Positions 45,178-54,031 are shown, counted from the stretch's first letter. The stretch is DNA of 64,000 nt from Methylocaldum marinum (GCF_003584645.1 NZ_AP017928.1:2704395-2768394), one strand, 5' to 3'. Notes: generated by a model not told the origin, from the sequence alone. Made by a program: numbers and translations.

Positions 45178-45249
45178 CACGTCGCTCAACCTGACTCGCT
45201 ACGTCGGCGCTTCGCGCCTCGTAGCTCGCAGGTTAGCTTGGCGTTAGTA
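45172..45249 (+). repeat. attC13
   Basis: A 78-base attC: R'' GCATAAC, R' GTTAGTA. Arms CGCTCAACCTGACTCGCTACG and CGTAGCTCGCAGGTTAGCTTGGCG pair around GCGCTTCGCGC. Confidence 0.88.
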
Positions 45250-45257
45250 CCCACACC

Positions 45258-45578
45258 ATGTATCGCATCGTAGCAAACATTATTTTTCTAATCGGGCTGC
45301 TTCCGTGGGCTTTTATTTTCATGTTCAGCTTCATGCTGTTCGACGCACCTGGCTCAGAATCTAGCGCGTTGACTCGCGGCTTGTTCTACTCTATCGCCGC
45401 CTACCCGGTACTTGTCATTGTTGGCTTCTTCGGCAGCAACGGCTTCTGGCTCCTCAATGAGGAGCATCGTCGGCGCGGGCGTTTGGCTTTTCTGCCATTG
45501 CTCAGTCCGATTTCCGCTACCTTTTTCCTGTTCACAATCGAGATGTTTTGCGGTGGCCAGCTCGCGTGCCACTCTTAG
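45258..45578 (+). CDS. Cassette 14: small three-helix membrane protein
   Basis: Membrane protein of 106 residues. Hydrophobic helices at about 4-28 (VANIIFLIGLLPWAFIFMFS), 42-65 (LFYSIAAYPVLVIVGFFGS) and 78-95 (FLPLLSPISATFFLF), with a charged NEEHRRRGR loop. No family recognised. Small membrane proteins of this kind are common in cassette arrays. The ATG lies eight bases after the attC13 core. Confidence 0.68.
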   Translation: MYRIVANIIFLIGLLPWAFIFMFSFMLFDAPGSESSALTRGLFYSIAAYPVLVIVGFFGSNGFWLLNEEHRRRGRLAFLPLLSPISATFFLFTIEMFCGGQLACHS

Positions 45579-45605
45579 GTGCATCAGCCGGGACGTGCCG
45601 GTGGA

Positions 45606-45665
45606 TGCTAACAATTCATCCAAGCCGAACCCGCTTCGCGGGTCGGCTTAATTCAGGCGTTAGAG
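45606..45665 (+). repeat. attC14
   Basis: A 60-base attC of the common type: R'' TGCTAAC, R' GTTAGAG, arms CAAGCCGAACCCGC and GCGGGTCGGCTT. Confidence 0.92.
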
Positions 45666-45704
45666 CGCTCGGTTGAGCCACCGCACATACAGGAGATCGA
45701 CGAA

Positions 45705-46562
45705 ATGAAGCCACATCAAACCGAAGGGGCGGATCGCACAGCAGCTCGGGTCGCCTTGTGGCGGGCCATGCATGTCCAGATCGACCCACTGCCCCATGTA
45801 CTTGAAGATGAAATCGGCTTGCGGCTCTTGGCTCCAGGCGACGGATGGCGGCAGCGTCCCGACATGAATCCGCAGGCAACAAGTCGTTCACGCGCATCAA
45901 TTGTGGCGCGCGCCCGGTTCGTCGAGGATTTGGTCATCGAACAAGCTGCCCGCGGAGTCGGTCAGTATGTCATTCTCGGCGCTGGCTTGGATACTTTCGC
46001 TCAGCGTAGGCCAGAGATCGCATCACAGCTGCGGATTTTCGAAATTGACCAGCCCGGCCCTCAAGCATGGAAACGTCGACGGCTCGTCGACCTTAATTTC
46101 GGCATCCCCGATGGACTAAGGTTCGTGCCTGTTGATTTCGAGGCAAGTGAGTCTTGGTGGGAAAAACTGGTTGGGGCTGGCTTTGATGCGAGTCAGCCAG
46201 CCGTCGTGTCCTCATCAGGAGTTTCCATGTATCTCACCAGGGCAGCGAACCTGGCCACCATGCGCCAAGTCGCCTCACTTGCAGCGGGCTCTGTGCTGGC
46301 AATGACTTTCCAGCAGCCTCTGACCCTTTTGGAGCCGGAAGAGCGTCCGGGTCGTGAGGCAACGGAAAAATTCGCCAGAATGGCGGGAACGCCATTCATC
46401 AGTCTATTCAGTCCCAGTGAGATTCTTAAACTGACACAAGAAGCAGGCTTTGGAAATGCGGAGCACATATCTTCAGCCCATCTTGCCCAGCGCTACTTCG
46501 CAGCCAGGGCGGACGGGCTAAGACCTTCCAGCGCCGAGGAATTGTTGGTGGCGAAGGTTTGA
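45705..46562 (+). CDS. Cassette 15: class I SAM methyltransferase, TIGR00027/LCMT type
   Basis: Methyltransferase of 285 residues of the leucine-carboxyl-methyltransferase-like family. Seen: RASIVARARFVEDLVIEQAA, the SAM-binding YVILGAGLDTFAQR, FEIDQPGPQAWKRRRL, and VPVDFEASESWWEKL. GVSMYLTRAANLATMRQVAS matches the family's later helix. The substrate is unknown. At about 860 bases it is the longest intact cassette gene. Remains of an old IS66 element begin right after the stop, and the cassette's attC now lies 6.7 kb away at 53288. Confidence 0.87.
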   Translation: MKPHQTEGADRTAARVALWRAMHVQIDPLPHVLEDEIGLRLLAPGDGWRQRPDMNPQATSRSRASIVARARFVEDLVIEQAARGVGQYVILGAGLDTFAQRRPEIASQLRIFEIDQPGPQAWKRRRLVDLNFGIPDGLRFVPVDFEASESWWEKLVGAGFDASQPAVVSSSGVSMYLTRAANLATMRQVASLAAGSVLAMTFQQPLTLLEPEERPGREATEKFARMAGTPFISLFSPSEILKLTQEAGFGNAEHISSAHLAQRYFAARADGLRPSSAEELLVAKV

Positions 46563-46808
46563 TAGCTGTGTCCCCGAATGGAACCGGCTGCTATCGAAGT
46601 GACCGGCCATCGCCGCCAGAAGCGCGGCCGCAAGCCGCTCGATTCGCATCTGCCGCGGGAGATCGTGCGCCATGAGTTGCCCGAATCGGAGCGGGTCTGT
46701 GCCCATGACGGCACGGCACTGATCGAGATCGGCGTCGACATCAGCGAGCAACTCGACATCATTCCCCAGCAAGTCCGTGTCATTCAGCATCAACGCGTGA
46801 AGTATGCC
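46563..46808 (+). pseudogene. Remnant of an older IS66 transposase, part A
   Basis: The frame starting near 46578 reads like the zinc-binding N-terminal region of an IS66 TnpC from another subgroup: RRQKRGRKPLDSHLPREIV, then LPESERVCAHDGTALIEIG, then IIPQQVRVIQHQRVKYA. The true start and left inverted repeat are missing. The reading frame is cut at 46808 by an IS3-family element and resumes at 50449. Confidence 0.82.
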
Positions 46809-46940
46809 AGAGCCGGCCCCGGAAATTTGGACACCCTCTTAAGTGAAGTTTCTGTTCTAATGTAAGCGTCCGGCTGTCCGCATAATTCCCACCGATTAGC
46901 GCCTGAGTCACAGTATCGCCATATTCCCGAAGAGGAGGAG

Positions 46941-47243
46941 ATGGCGATGACGAAACAAGAACGAGAGATGCATTGGCGAGTCCTGCTGGAGCAACAGGCA
47001 GGGAGTGGGTTGTCGGTGCGCGCTTGGTGTGCGCGCGAGGCGGTCAGCTATGCGGCGTTCATCTACTGGCGTCGACGCGTAGCGCAGCCAGCGGTGGTGG
47101 CGCCACTGACGTTGATGCGGGTAGATGGCGGTGAGACAGCAGTCGGTGGTCTGTGGTTGTCGGTGGGCGGGGTTCGCATCGAGGTGAAACCGGGGTTCGA
47201 TGCCGGGTTGTTGAAGCAGGTGGTGGCCGCATTGGTCTCGTGA
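46941..47243 (+). CDS. tnpA: IS66 TnpA (accessory protein), copy 2
   Basis: It is identical in protein sequence to the copy at 41125, 100 residues. A silent G-to-A change near the start (TGGCGAGTC) is shared with copy 3. It precedes tnpB with TGATG overlap. Confidence 0.92.
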   Translation: MAMTKQEREMHWRVLLEQQAGSGLSVRAWCAREAVSYAAFIYWRRRVAQPAVVAPLTLMRVDGGETAVGGLWLSVGGVRIEVKPGFDAGLLKQVVAALVS

Positions 47244-47584
47244 TGCTGGCGACGATTCTGAGTGCGGCGGCGGTGTATGTGGTGGCCGAGCCGGTCGATT
47301 TGCGCAAGTCCATCGATGGTTTGGCGCTGGCGGTGGAGAGCAGTCTGGGGTATTCGCCGTTATCGGGTGCGGTGTTCGTGTTTTTCAACCGGGGCCGGGA
47401 CAAGGTGAAGCTGTTGTGGTGGGATCGTCACGGTTTCTGGCTGGCCTACAAGCGGCTGGAGAAAGGCCGCTTCCGCAAGCCGGTTCAGGGGACGATTTCG
47501 CGCTCGGACCTGCTGCTGTTGCTGGAAGGCGTGGACCTGACGGTGGCCCGTTTCCGCGCGGTTCGCGCGGGTCGGGTCGGCTGA
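47243..47584 (+). CDS. tnpB: IS66 TnpB (Orf2 type), copy 2
   Basis: IS66 Orf2 protein of 113 residues, differing from copy 1 only by Tyr for His in SLGYSP. Same layout and overlap with tnpA. Confidence 0.93.
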   Translation: MLATILSAAAVYVVAEPVDLRKSIDGLALAVESSLGYSPLSGAVFVFFNRGRDKVKLLWWDRHGFWLAYKRLEKGRFRKPVQGTISRSDLLLLLEGVDLTVARFRAVRAGRVG

Positions 47585-47642
47585 GTCGAAAGTGCCTGAA
47601 ACCCGCATCAGAGCTGGGCTTTCGGGTGGTCCACCGGGTATA

Positions 47643-49154
47643 ATGGCAGCCATGAATGCCGCCGCTCTCGCCGAAGAAAATCGTACTCTAAAGGCCACCC
47701 TGGCCCAGCGCGAGGCGCGCATCGAACGGCTGGAATTCGACCTAGCGCAGCTGAAGAAGCTGCTGTTCGGCGCCCGTTCCGAGCGACTGGCGACCCTCCC
47801 CGACATCGACCAACTGCCGCTGTGGGATGAGGTGCCCGAGGACGCCCCCGTCGCCAGTCCGGTGGCGTTCAAGACGGTGGTGGTGCAATCGCCCGCCAAG
47901 AATCAACCGAAGCGCACCGCACTGCCGGCGCATCTGCCGCGAGAGATCGTGGTATTGCCGTTGTCGGCACAAGACCGGCAGTGTCCTGCCTGCGGTGAGG
48001 AACGGCCGGTGATCGGCTACGAAAGCTCCGAACGCTTGGATTACGTCCCGGCGCAACTGAAGGTCGTGGAAACGCGGCGGGAAAAGTGCGCCTGCGCGAA
48101 GTGCCAAGGGCAGTTGACCACGGTACCGGCCCCGCCGCAAATCATCGAGCAGGGCATCCCTCTGCCGGGTCTTCTGGCACATCTGCTGATGGCCAAATAC
48201 GGCTATCACCTGCCGCTGTACCGCATCGAGCAAATCTTTGCCCACCAGGGTGTCCCCATTGCCCGCACCACGTTGTGCGACTGGGTCATCCAGAGCGGCT
48301 GGCAGCTGCAGCCCTTGGTCGAGCGGATGCTGGCGTTGCTCAAGCAACAGCCGGTGATCTTCTCGGACGACACCACTGTGGCGGTGCAGGACCGCGGCAA
48401 GACGCGGGAAACCCGGTTTTGGGTATACGCCGGCCACTCGCCGCCCATCGTCGTCTATGACCACACCGAAACCCGGGCGGGCAAGCATCCCAAGGCCAAA
48501 CTGGAAGGCTACAGCGGCTACCTGCAGGCGGACGCCTATGCCGGTTACGACCAGATCTTCGCCGCAGGCAAGGTCCTGGAAGTGGCGTGCTGGGCGCATG
48601 CGCGCCGCAAGTTCTTCGAGATTGCCCGACAGACCGAGAACGGCAAGCGCATCAGCGCCCATGAGGCCTTGGAGTACATCGGCCGGCTCTACGCCATCGA
48701 ACGGGAGGCCAAGGAACAGCAACTCGACGCCGAAGGCACCCGAAAGCTACGGCAGGAACAGGCGCGGCCGATCCTGGCCGAGTTCAAGGCCTGGCTCGAA
48801 GACCGGCTGCGCCAGCTGGCGCCCAAGACCCCCACTGCCCAGGCCATCGGCTATGCCCTCAAGAACTGGCCGGCGCTGGAGCGCTATACCGAAGACGGTC
48901 GCCTGGAGATCGACAACAACCGCAGTGAGCGGGCGATCCGCCCCCTCACCATCGGCCGCAAGAACTGGCTGTTCCTCGGCTCGCCCAAGGGCGGCCAGGT
49001 CGCCGCCACGGTGTTCAGCCTCATCCAAACCTGCAAGGAACTCGACCTCAACCCAGAGGCCTACCTGAAAGACGTCCTGACCCGTTTACCCACCACCAAG
49101 CAGAGGGAGATCGACAGCCTGCTACCCCACAACTGGAAACCAGCCAACGTATAA
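47643..49154 (+). CDS. tnpC: IS66 transposase TnpC, copy 2 (mosaic C terminus)
   Basis: Transposase of 503 residues, identical to copy 1 through the catalytic Glu region (EIDNNRSERAIRPL). The C-terminal stretch differs: ELDLNPEAYLKDVLTRLPTT and LPHNWKPANV replace ELGINPEAYLKDVLNRLPST and LPHNCKLPGA. At the DNA level the third codon positions change from about 48923 onward, which marks a recombination point. Confidence 0.94.
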   Translation: MAAMNAAALAEENRTLKATLAQREARIERLEFDLAQLKKLLFGARSERLATLPDIDQLPLWDEVPEDAPVASPVAFKTVVVQSPAKNQPKRTALPAHLPREIVVLPLSAQDRQCPACGEERPVIGYESSERLDYVPAQLKVVETRREKCACAKCQGQLTTVPAPPQIIEQGIPLPGLLAHLLMAKYGYHLPLYRIEQIFAHQGVPIARTTLCDWVIQSGWQLQPLVERMLALLKQQPVIFSDDTTVAVQDRGKTRETRFWVYAGHSPPIVVYDHTETRAGKHPKAKLEGYSGYLQADAYAGYDQIFAAGKVLEVACWAHARRKFFEIARQTENGKRISAHEALEYIGRLYAIEREAKEQQLDAEGTRKLRQEQARPILAEFKAWLEDRLRQLAPKTPTAQAIGYALKNWPALERYTEDGRLEIDNNRSERAIRPLTIGRKNWLFLGSPKGGQVAATVFSLIQTCKELDLNPEAYLKDVLTRLPTTKQREIDSLLPHNWKPANV

Positions 49155-49260
49155 GGTCCTGACGGTTAACTGTTCGGCGGCATCAGGAAAAGACTGTCCT
49201 CCAGCGGACGCTTACGTTCTAATCACCGCCCTTCGAAGGGCGAAAACCGGAGAACAGACT

Positions 49261-49566
49261 ATGAAACGAAAGAGACGAAATCACTCGGCGGCCTTCAAGG
49301 CCAAAGTTGCTTTGGCGGCGCTCAAGGGCGACAAGAGGTTGGCTGAATTAGCAGAACAGTTTGAGGTTCACGTCAACCAGATCACGCAGTGGAAGGGCCA
49401 GTTGCAGGAGCGAGCGAGTGACGTGTTTGCTACAGCAGCAGAGCGCAGTGCATCGAAGGGGCCGGACGTGAAGGAACTCCACGCCAAGATCGGCGAGTTG
49501 GCGATGGAGAATGATTTTTTAGTCGCCGCGCTCGGTCGCATGGGCGATGCGAGCGCCAAACGATGA
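49261..49566 (+). CDS. IS3-family OrfA
   Basis: Helix-turn-helix protein of 101 residues: RRNHSAAFKAKVALAALKGD, AELAEQFEVHVNQITQWKGQ, then a leucine-rich helix (LHAKIGELAMENDFLVAALG). It binds the element ends and pairs with OrfB. The stop overlaps the OrfB start by four bases (ATGA). The leader of this gene is interrupted by IS66 copy 2, so it may now lack its own promoter. Confidence 0.92.
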   Translation: MKRKRRNHSAAFKAKVALAALKGDKRLAELAEQFEVHVNQITQWKGQLQERASDVFATAAERSASKGPDVKELHAKIGELAMENDFLVAALGRMGDASAKR

Positions 49567-50390
49567 TCGACCGGTCGGACAAGCTCCCTGTGGTGCGCCA
49601 GTGTGCGTTGTTGGGGCTTTCCCGCTCCTCGGTTTACTACACGCCACAGCCGGTCTCAGAGAACGATCTGGCGCTGATGCGGCGAATCGACGAACTGCAC
49701 CTCCATCATCCGTTTGCCGGTGCCCGCATGTTGCGTGACCTGTTGGAGCAGGATGGGCTGAAGGTCGGTCGCCGGCATGTGTCGACGCTCATGAAGAAGA
49801 TGGGCATCGAGGCGCTGTACCGGCGTCCGAACACCCGCCGCAAGCATCCGCAGAACCCGGTGTTCCCGTACCTGCTGCGAGGTCTGGAGATCACCCGAGC
49901 AAACCACGTCTGGGCCATGGACATCACCTACATCCCTATGCGGAAAGGCTTTGTCTATCTGGCTGCGGTGCTCGACTGGGCCACTCGGCGGGTACTGTCC
50001 TGGCGACTATCCAACAGCCTGACTACGGACTTCTGCATCGAAGCCGTTGAGGAAGCCATTCAGCGCCATGGCACGCCGGAGATCTTCAACACCGACCAAG
50101 GCAGCCAGTTCACCAGCGCGGAGTTCATCGGCCTGATCCAAGGCCGTGGCATCCAGGTGAGCATGGATGGCAAGGGCCGCTGGGTCGATAATGTCTTCGT
50201 CGAAAGGCTTTGGAAAAGCGTGAAGTACGAGGAAGTCTACTTGCATGCTTACGACTCCGTTTCTCAAGCACGGCAAGGTCTACAACGCTATTTTAAGTTC
50301 TACAACGAACGGCGGCCCCATTCATCGCTTGACGGTAAAACCCCGGATAGCATGTACTTTCATTCGCTGCCAATCCAGAAGGCAGCCTAA
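49563..50390 (+). CDS. IS3-family OrfB transposase
   Basis: DDE integrase-core protein of 275 residues. An HTH_21-like region (HHPFAGARMLRDLLEQDGLK) precedes the rve domain with the first Asp in HVWAMDITYIPMRKGFVYLA, the second in IFNTDQGSQFTSAEF, and the Glu in NVFVERLWKSVKYEEVYL. The C-terminal YNERRPHSSLDGKTP is the family signature. Full length and apparently intact. Confidence 0.95.
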   Translation: MIDRSDKLPVVRQCALLGLSRSSVYYTPQPVSENDLALMRRIDELHLHHPFAGARMLRDLLEQDGLKVGRRHVSTLMKKMGIEALYRRPNTRRKHPQNPVFPYLLRGLEITRANHVWAMDITYIPMRKGFVYLAAVLDWATRRVLSWRLSNSLTTDFCIEAVEEAIQRHGTPEIFNTDQGSQFTSAEFIGLIQGRGIQVSMDGKGRWVDNVFVERLWKSVKYEEVYLHAYDSVSQARQGLQRYFKFYNERRPHSSLDGKTPDSMYFHSLPIQKAA

Positions 50391-50448
50391 ACCGCAGAAA
50401 CCCACTTAAGCTTGGGAAAATCCTGTCCGATAAACCGGGGCCACCGCT

Positions 50449-50581
50449 GCCTGCCCGTGCTGCGACGAAGGCATCCGGGTCACGCCGGCACCGGCGCGCC
50501 TCATCCCCAACGGGTTACTCAGCGAATCGGCGCTGGCCTGGGTGGTCACCGCGAAATATCAGGATGCCCTGCCGCTGTATC
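50449..50581 (+). pseudogene. Remnant of the older IS66 transposase, part B
   Basis: This continues the reading frame of part A: ACPCCDEGIRVTPAPARLIP, then NGLLSESALAWVVTAKYQDA, LPLY. CPCC is the second zinc pair. The frame is cut at 50581 by IS66 copy 3. The next recognisable portion (part C) starts about 230 codons further along the protein, so a large middle segment has been lost. Confidence 0.85.
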
Positions 50582-50660
50582 GTAAGCGTCCGGCTGTCCG
50601 CATAATTCCCACCGATTAGCGCCTGAGTCACAGTATCGCCATATTCCCGAAGAGGAGGAG

Positions 50661-50963
50661 ATGGCGATGACGAAACAAGAACGAGAGATGCATTGGCGAG
50701 TCCTGCTGGAGCAACAGGCAGGGAGTGGGTTGTCGGTGCGCGCTTGGTGTGCGCGCGAGGCGGTCAGCTATGCGGCGTTCATCTACTGGCGTCGACGCGT
50801 AGCGCAGCCAGCGGTGGTGGCGCCACTGACGTTGATGCGGGTAGATGGCGGTGAGACAGCAGTCGGTGGTCTGTGGTTGTCGGTGGGCGGGGTTCGCATC
50901 GAGGTGAAACCGGGGTTCGATGCCGGGTTGTTGAAGCAGGTGGTGGCCGCATTGGTCTCGTGA
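50661..50963 (+). CDS. tnpA: IS66 TnpA (accessory protein), copy 3
   Basis: It is identical in protein to the other two copies, 100 residues, followed by tnpB with TGATG overlap. Confidence 0.92.
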   Translation: MAMTKQEREMHWRVLLEQQAGSGLSVRAWCAREAVSYAAFIYWRRRVAQPAVVAPLTLMRVDGGETAVGGLWLSVGGVRIEVKPGFDAGLLKQVVAALVS

Positions 50964-51304
50964 TGCTGGCGACGATTCTGAGTGCGGCGGCGGTGTATGT
51001 GGTGGCCGAGCCGGTCGATTTGCGCAAGTCCATCGATGGTTTGGCGCTGGCGGTGGAGAGCAGTCTGGGGTATTCGCCGTTATCGGGTGCGGTGTTCGTG
51101 TTTTTCAACCGGGGCCGGGACAAGGTGAAGCTGTTGTGGTGGGATCGTCACGGTTTCTGGCTGGCCTACAAGCGGCTGGAGAAAGGCCGCTTCCGCAAGC
51201 CGGTTCAGGGGACGATTTCGCGCTCGGACCTGCTGCTGTTGCTGGAAGGCGTGGACCTGACGGTGGCCCGTTTCCGCGCGGTTCGCGCGGGTCGGGTCGG
51301 CTGA
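50963..51304 (+). CDS. tnpB: IS66 TnpB (Orf2 type), copy 3
   Basis: IS66 Orf2 protein of 113 residues, identical to copy 2 (Tyr in SLGYSP). Confidence 0.93.
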   Translation: MLATILSAAAVYVVAEPVDLRKSIDGLALAVESSLGYSPLSGAVFVFFNRGRDKVKLLWWDRHGFWLAYKRLEKGRFRKPVQGTISRSDLLLLLEGVDLTVARFRAVRAGRVG

Positions 51305-51362
51305 GTCGAAAGTGCCTGAAACCCGCATCAGAGCTGGGCTTTCGGGTGGTCCACCGGGTATA

Positions 51363-52874
51363 ATGGCAGCCATGAATGCCGCCGCTCTCGCCGAAGAAAA
51401 TCGTACTCTAAAGGCCACCCTGGCCCAGCGCGAGGCGCGCATCGAACGGCTGGAATTCGACCTGGCGCAGCTGAAGAAGCTGCTGTTCGGCGCCCGTTCC
51501 GAGCGACTGGCGACCCTCCCCGACATCGACCAACTGCCGCTGTGGGATGAGGTGCCCGAGGACGCCCCCGTCGCCAGTCCGGTGGCGTTCAAGACGGTGG
51601 TGGTGCAATCGCCCGCCAAGAATCAACCGAAGCGCACCGCACTGCCGGCGCATCTGCCGCGAGAGATCGTGGTATTGCCGTTGTCGGCACAAGACCGGCA
51701 GTGTCCTGCCTGCGGTGAGGAACGGCCGGTGATCGGCTACGAAAGCTCCGAACGCTTGGATTACGTCCCGGCGCAACTGAAGGTCGTGGAAACGCGGCGG
51801 GAAAAGTGCGCCTGCGCGAAGTGCCAAGGGCAGTTGACCACGGTACCGGCCCCGCCGCAAATCATCGAGCAGGGCATCCCTCTGCCGGGTCTTCTGGCAC
51901 ATCTGCTGATGGCCAAATACGGCTATCACCTGCCGCTGTACCGCATCGAGCAAATCTTTGCCCACCAGGGTGTCCCCATTGCCCGCACCACGTTGTGCGA
52001 CTGGGTCATCCAGAGCGGCTGGCAGCTGCAGCCCTTGGTCGAGCGGATGCTGGCGTTGCTCAAGCAACAGCCGGTGATCTTCTCGGACGACACCACTGTG
52101 GCGGTGCAGGACCGCGGCAAGACGCGGGAAACCCGGTTTTGGGTATACGCCGGCCACTCGCCGCCCATCGTCGTCTATGACCACACCGAAACCCGGGCGG
52201 GCAAGCATCCCAAGGCCAAACTGGAAGGCTACAGCGGCTACCTGCAGGCGGACGCCTATGCCGGTTACGACCAGATCTTCGCCGCGGGCAAGGTCCTGGA
52301 AGTGGCGTGCTGGGCGCATGCGCGCCGCAAGTTCTTCGAGATTGCCCGACAGACCGAGAACGGCAAGCGCATCAGCGCCCATGAGGCCTTGGAGTACATC
52401 GGCCGGCTCTACGCCATCGAACGGGAGGCCAAAGAACAGCAACTCGACGCCGAAGGCACCCGAAAGCTACGGCAGGAACAGGCGCGGCCGATCCTGGCCG
52501 AGTTCAAGGCCTGGCTCGAAGACCGGCTGCGCCAGCTGGCGCCCAAGACCCCCACTGCCCAGGCCATCGGCTATGCCCTCAAGAACTGGCCGGCGCTGGA
52601 GCGCTATACCGAAGACGGTCGCCTGGAGATCGACAACAACCGGAGCGAACGGGCCATCCGCCCGCTGACCATCGGCCGCAAGAACTGGCTGTTCCTCGGC
52701 TCGCCCAAGGGCGGCCAGGTCGCCGCCACCGTCTTCAGCCTGATCCAGACCTGCAAGGAGCTGGGCATCAATCCGGAGGCCTATCTGAAGGATGTCCTCA
52801 ACCGCCTGCCTTCCACCAAGCAGAAGGACATCGACAGCCTGCTTCCTCACAACTGCAAGCTGCCCGGGGCGTAA
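51363..52874 (+). CDS. tnpC: IS66 transposase TnpC, copy 3
   Basis: Transposase of 503 residues, identical in protein to copy 1, including the end LPHNCKLPGA. One silent difference (GACCTGGCG for GACCTAGCG) near the coiled coil separates it from both other copies. Confidence 0.94.
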   Translation: MAAMNAAALAEENRTLKATLAQREARIERLEFDLAQLKKLLFGARSERLATLPDIDQLPLWDEVPEDAPVASPVAFKTVVVQSPAKNQPKRTALPAHLPREIVVLPLSAQDRQCPACGEERPVIGYESSERLDYVPAQLKVVETRREKCACAKCQGQLTTVPAPPQIIEQGIPLPGLLAHLLMAKYGYHLPLYRIEQIFAHQGVPIARTTLCDWVIQSGWQLQPLVERMLALLKQQPVIFSDDTTVAVQDRGKTRETRFWVYAGHSPPIVVYDHTETRAGKHPKAKLEGYSGYLQADAYAGYDQIFAAGKVLEVACWAHARRKFFEIARQTENGKRISAHEALEYIGRLYAIEREAKEQQLDAEGTRKLRQEQARPILAEFKAWLEDRLRQLAPKTPTAQAIGYALKNWPALERYTEDGRLEIDNNRSERAIRPLTIGRKNWLFLGSPKGGQVAATVFSLIQTCKELGINPEAYLKDVLNRLPSTKQKDIDSLLPHNCKLPGA

Positions 52875-52935
52875 CAAGCGACCACTTAACCGTTCGCCAC
52901 TGCGACCACAAGTCCGGGTACCGCCGAACGCTTAC

Positions 52936-53274
52936 CTTCGTCGATAACGGCGCCTGGCCGATCGACAACAACCTGTGCGAGAACGCGATCCGTCCCTTCG
53001 TCGTGGGTCGCCGCAACTGGCTGTTCGCCGATACCGTCGGCGGGGCGAAGGCCAGTGCCAATCTCTACTCGCTGATCGAAACCTGCAACGCCAATTGCAT
53101 CGAGCCCTACAGCTATCTCGTCGACTTGTTCCGGAAATTGCCCCTGGCAAAAACCGCCGACGACTTTGAGGCTCTCCTGCCCTGGCATCTCGCCAAGGCG
53201 ACGGCCTGCCCCCTATCCAATCGCCTACAACCTCGTCTCACCAGGCCCAACGACGTCGTTAAAAGAGCGCTTAC
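52936..53274 (+). pseudogene. Remnant of the older IS66 transposase, part C, and right end
   Basis: C-terminal part of the older TnpC: FVDNGAWPIDNNLCENAIRP with the catalytic Glu, then VVGRRNWLFADTVGGAKASA, NLYSLIETCNANCIEPYSYL. The coding frame fades near 53260. The right inverted end (AAAAGAGCGCTTAC) finishes at 53274, right beside the start of attC15. Confidence 0.85.
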
Positions 53275-53287
53275 GTCGCATGCTGCG

Positions 53288-53351
53288 GCCTAACTATTCA
53301 TTCAAGCCGAACCCGCCCGCTTCGCGGGTCGGCTTAATTCTGGTGTTAGCC
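53288..53351 (+). repeat. attC15
   Basis: A 64-base attC of the common type: R'' GCCTAAC, R' GTTAGCC, arms CAAGCCGAACCCGCCCGC and GCGGGTCGGCTT. It most likely belonged to the methyltransferase cassette that ends at 46562. Confidence 0.9.
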
Positions 53352-53366
53352 ATCATTGAGTTGTCC

Positions 53367-53596
53367 GTGCAGAAGATAAATCTTAAGAAGGACCTGAAGC
53401 ATCTCTATCAGCCGTCAGCCAAAGAGGTGGTATGTGTTGACGTGCCGACTCTTCAGTTCCTGATGATTGACGGCGAAGGCGATCCCAACACGTCGCAAGA
53501 GTATGCCCAAGCGGTGGAAGCACTGTTCTCTGTGTCGTACACAGTGAAGTTCATGATCAAGAAGAGGCCCCAAGCAGTGGACTATGGAGTAATGGT
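53367..53596 (+). pseudogene. Cassette 16: truncated GyrI-like domain protein
   Basis: GTG start after the attC15 core. It reads VQKINLKKDLKHLYQPSAKE, then VDVPTLQFLMIDGEGDPNTS and AQAVEALFSVSYTVKFMIKK. These match the N-terminal half of GyrI-like small-molecule-binding proteins (YdeE-related). After DYGVM, where a PLEGLWW-type continuation is expected, the sequence switches to an IS256 remnant. About half the protein is lost, so it is a pseudogene. Confidence 0.82.
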
Positions 53597-53963
53597 CAAA
53601 TTTTGTGTATGGGGAGTTGATCAGGCGGCGACTTTCTCGACGTCTTCCTGAACGCCGTCCTTGAACACGACTCCCTCAATGACCTGAGCCAGCCGCGGAA
53701 CCCCATTCAGTTTCCGCCAGTGTCGCTCAGCGCTTTTCACCAGCATGAACACCATCGCGAGGATACTTCCCCGTGACACGCAGCCGCGGGTTTTGGCGGT
53801 TCTGAGCCTCACTGTGGCAAAGGTGGATTCGATCGGATTGGGTGGTCCTTAGGTGAATCCAATGCTCCGCCGGAAAATCGTAGAACGCCAACAGCGCCTC
53901 CCGGTTCTTTTCCAGGCATTCCGCCGCCTTCGGATACTTGGGCCGATACACCTTGAGGAAGTG
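53597..53963 (-). pseudogene. IS256-family transposase remnant
   Basis: C-terminal fragment on the minus strand, broken by a frameshift near 53840. One frame reads KVYRPKYPKAAECLEKNREA and FYDFPAEHWIHLRTT; the next reads RLRTAKTRGCVSRGSILAMV and LVKSAERHWRKLNGVPRLAQ. These follow each other in IS256-type transposases (HLRTTNPIESTFATVRLRT). It differs in sequence from the intact element at 32073. The sequence TACACAAAATTTGACC at its right end is a probable terminus. Confidence 0.8.
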
Positions 53964-54031
53964 AATCCGTTGAAATTGTTGTGGACGACGATGCACGCGC
54001 AGAGTATGAACGGATTAGAACCGGCAGTGGC

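Larger units (their letters stand above)
46862..49215 (+). mobile_element. IS66-family element, copy 2, with a different 3' end
   Basis: This element is 2354 bases long and is flanked by a perfect 8-bp duplication GTTCTAAT (46854-46861 and 49216-49223) within the leader of the IS3-family element. Up to about 48920 it is almost identical to copies 1 and 3. After that it diverges sharply, including the last part of tnpC and the right end (CAGCGGACGCTTAC). It therefore looks like a mosaic of two IS66 relatives. Confidence 0.92.
46809..50448 (+). mobile_element. IS3-family element, split by IS66 copy 2
   Basis: The inverted ends are AGAGCCGGCCCCGGAAATTT at 46809 and, on the other strand at 50448, AGCGGTGGCCCCGGTTTATC; both continue to GGACA. 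GCC flanks both sides (46806-46808 and 50449-50451), a 3-bp target duplication inside the older IS66 frame. Without the nested IS66 copy and its 8-base duplication it is 1278 bases long, normal for IS3. It holds orfA and orfB. Confidence 0.87.
50582..52935 (+). mobile_element. IS66-family element, copy 3
   Basis: The 2354-base sequence matches copy 2 in the first part (shared silent change in tnpA and Tyr in tnpB) and copy 1 at the 3' end. Flanking octamers (GCTGTATC and CTTCGTCG) do not match, and the older transposase lacks its middle across this point. Insertion followed by deletion, or recombination between two copies, explains both. Confidence 0.92.
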
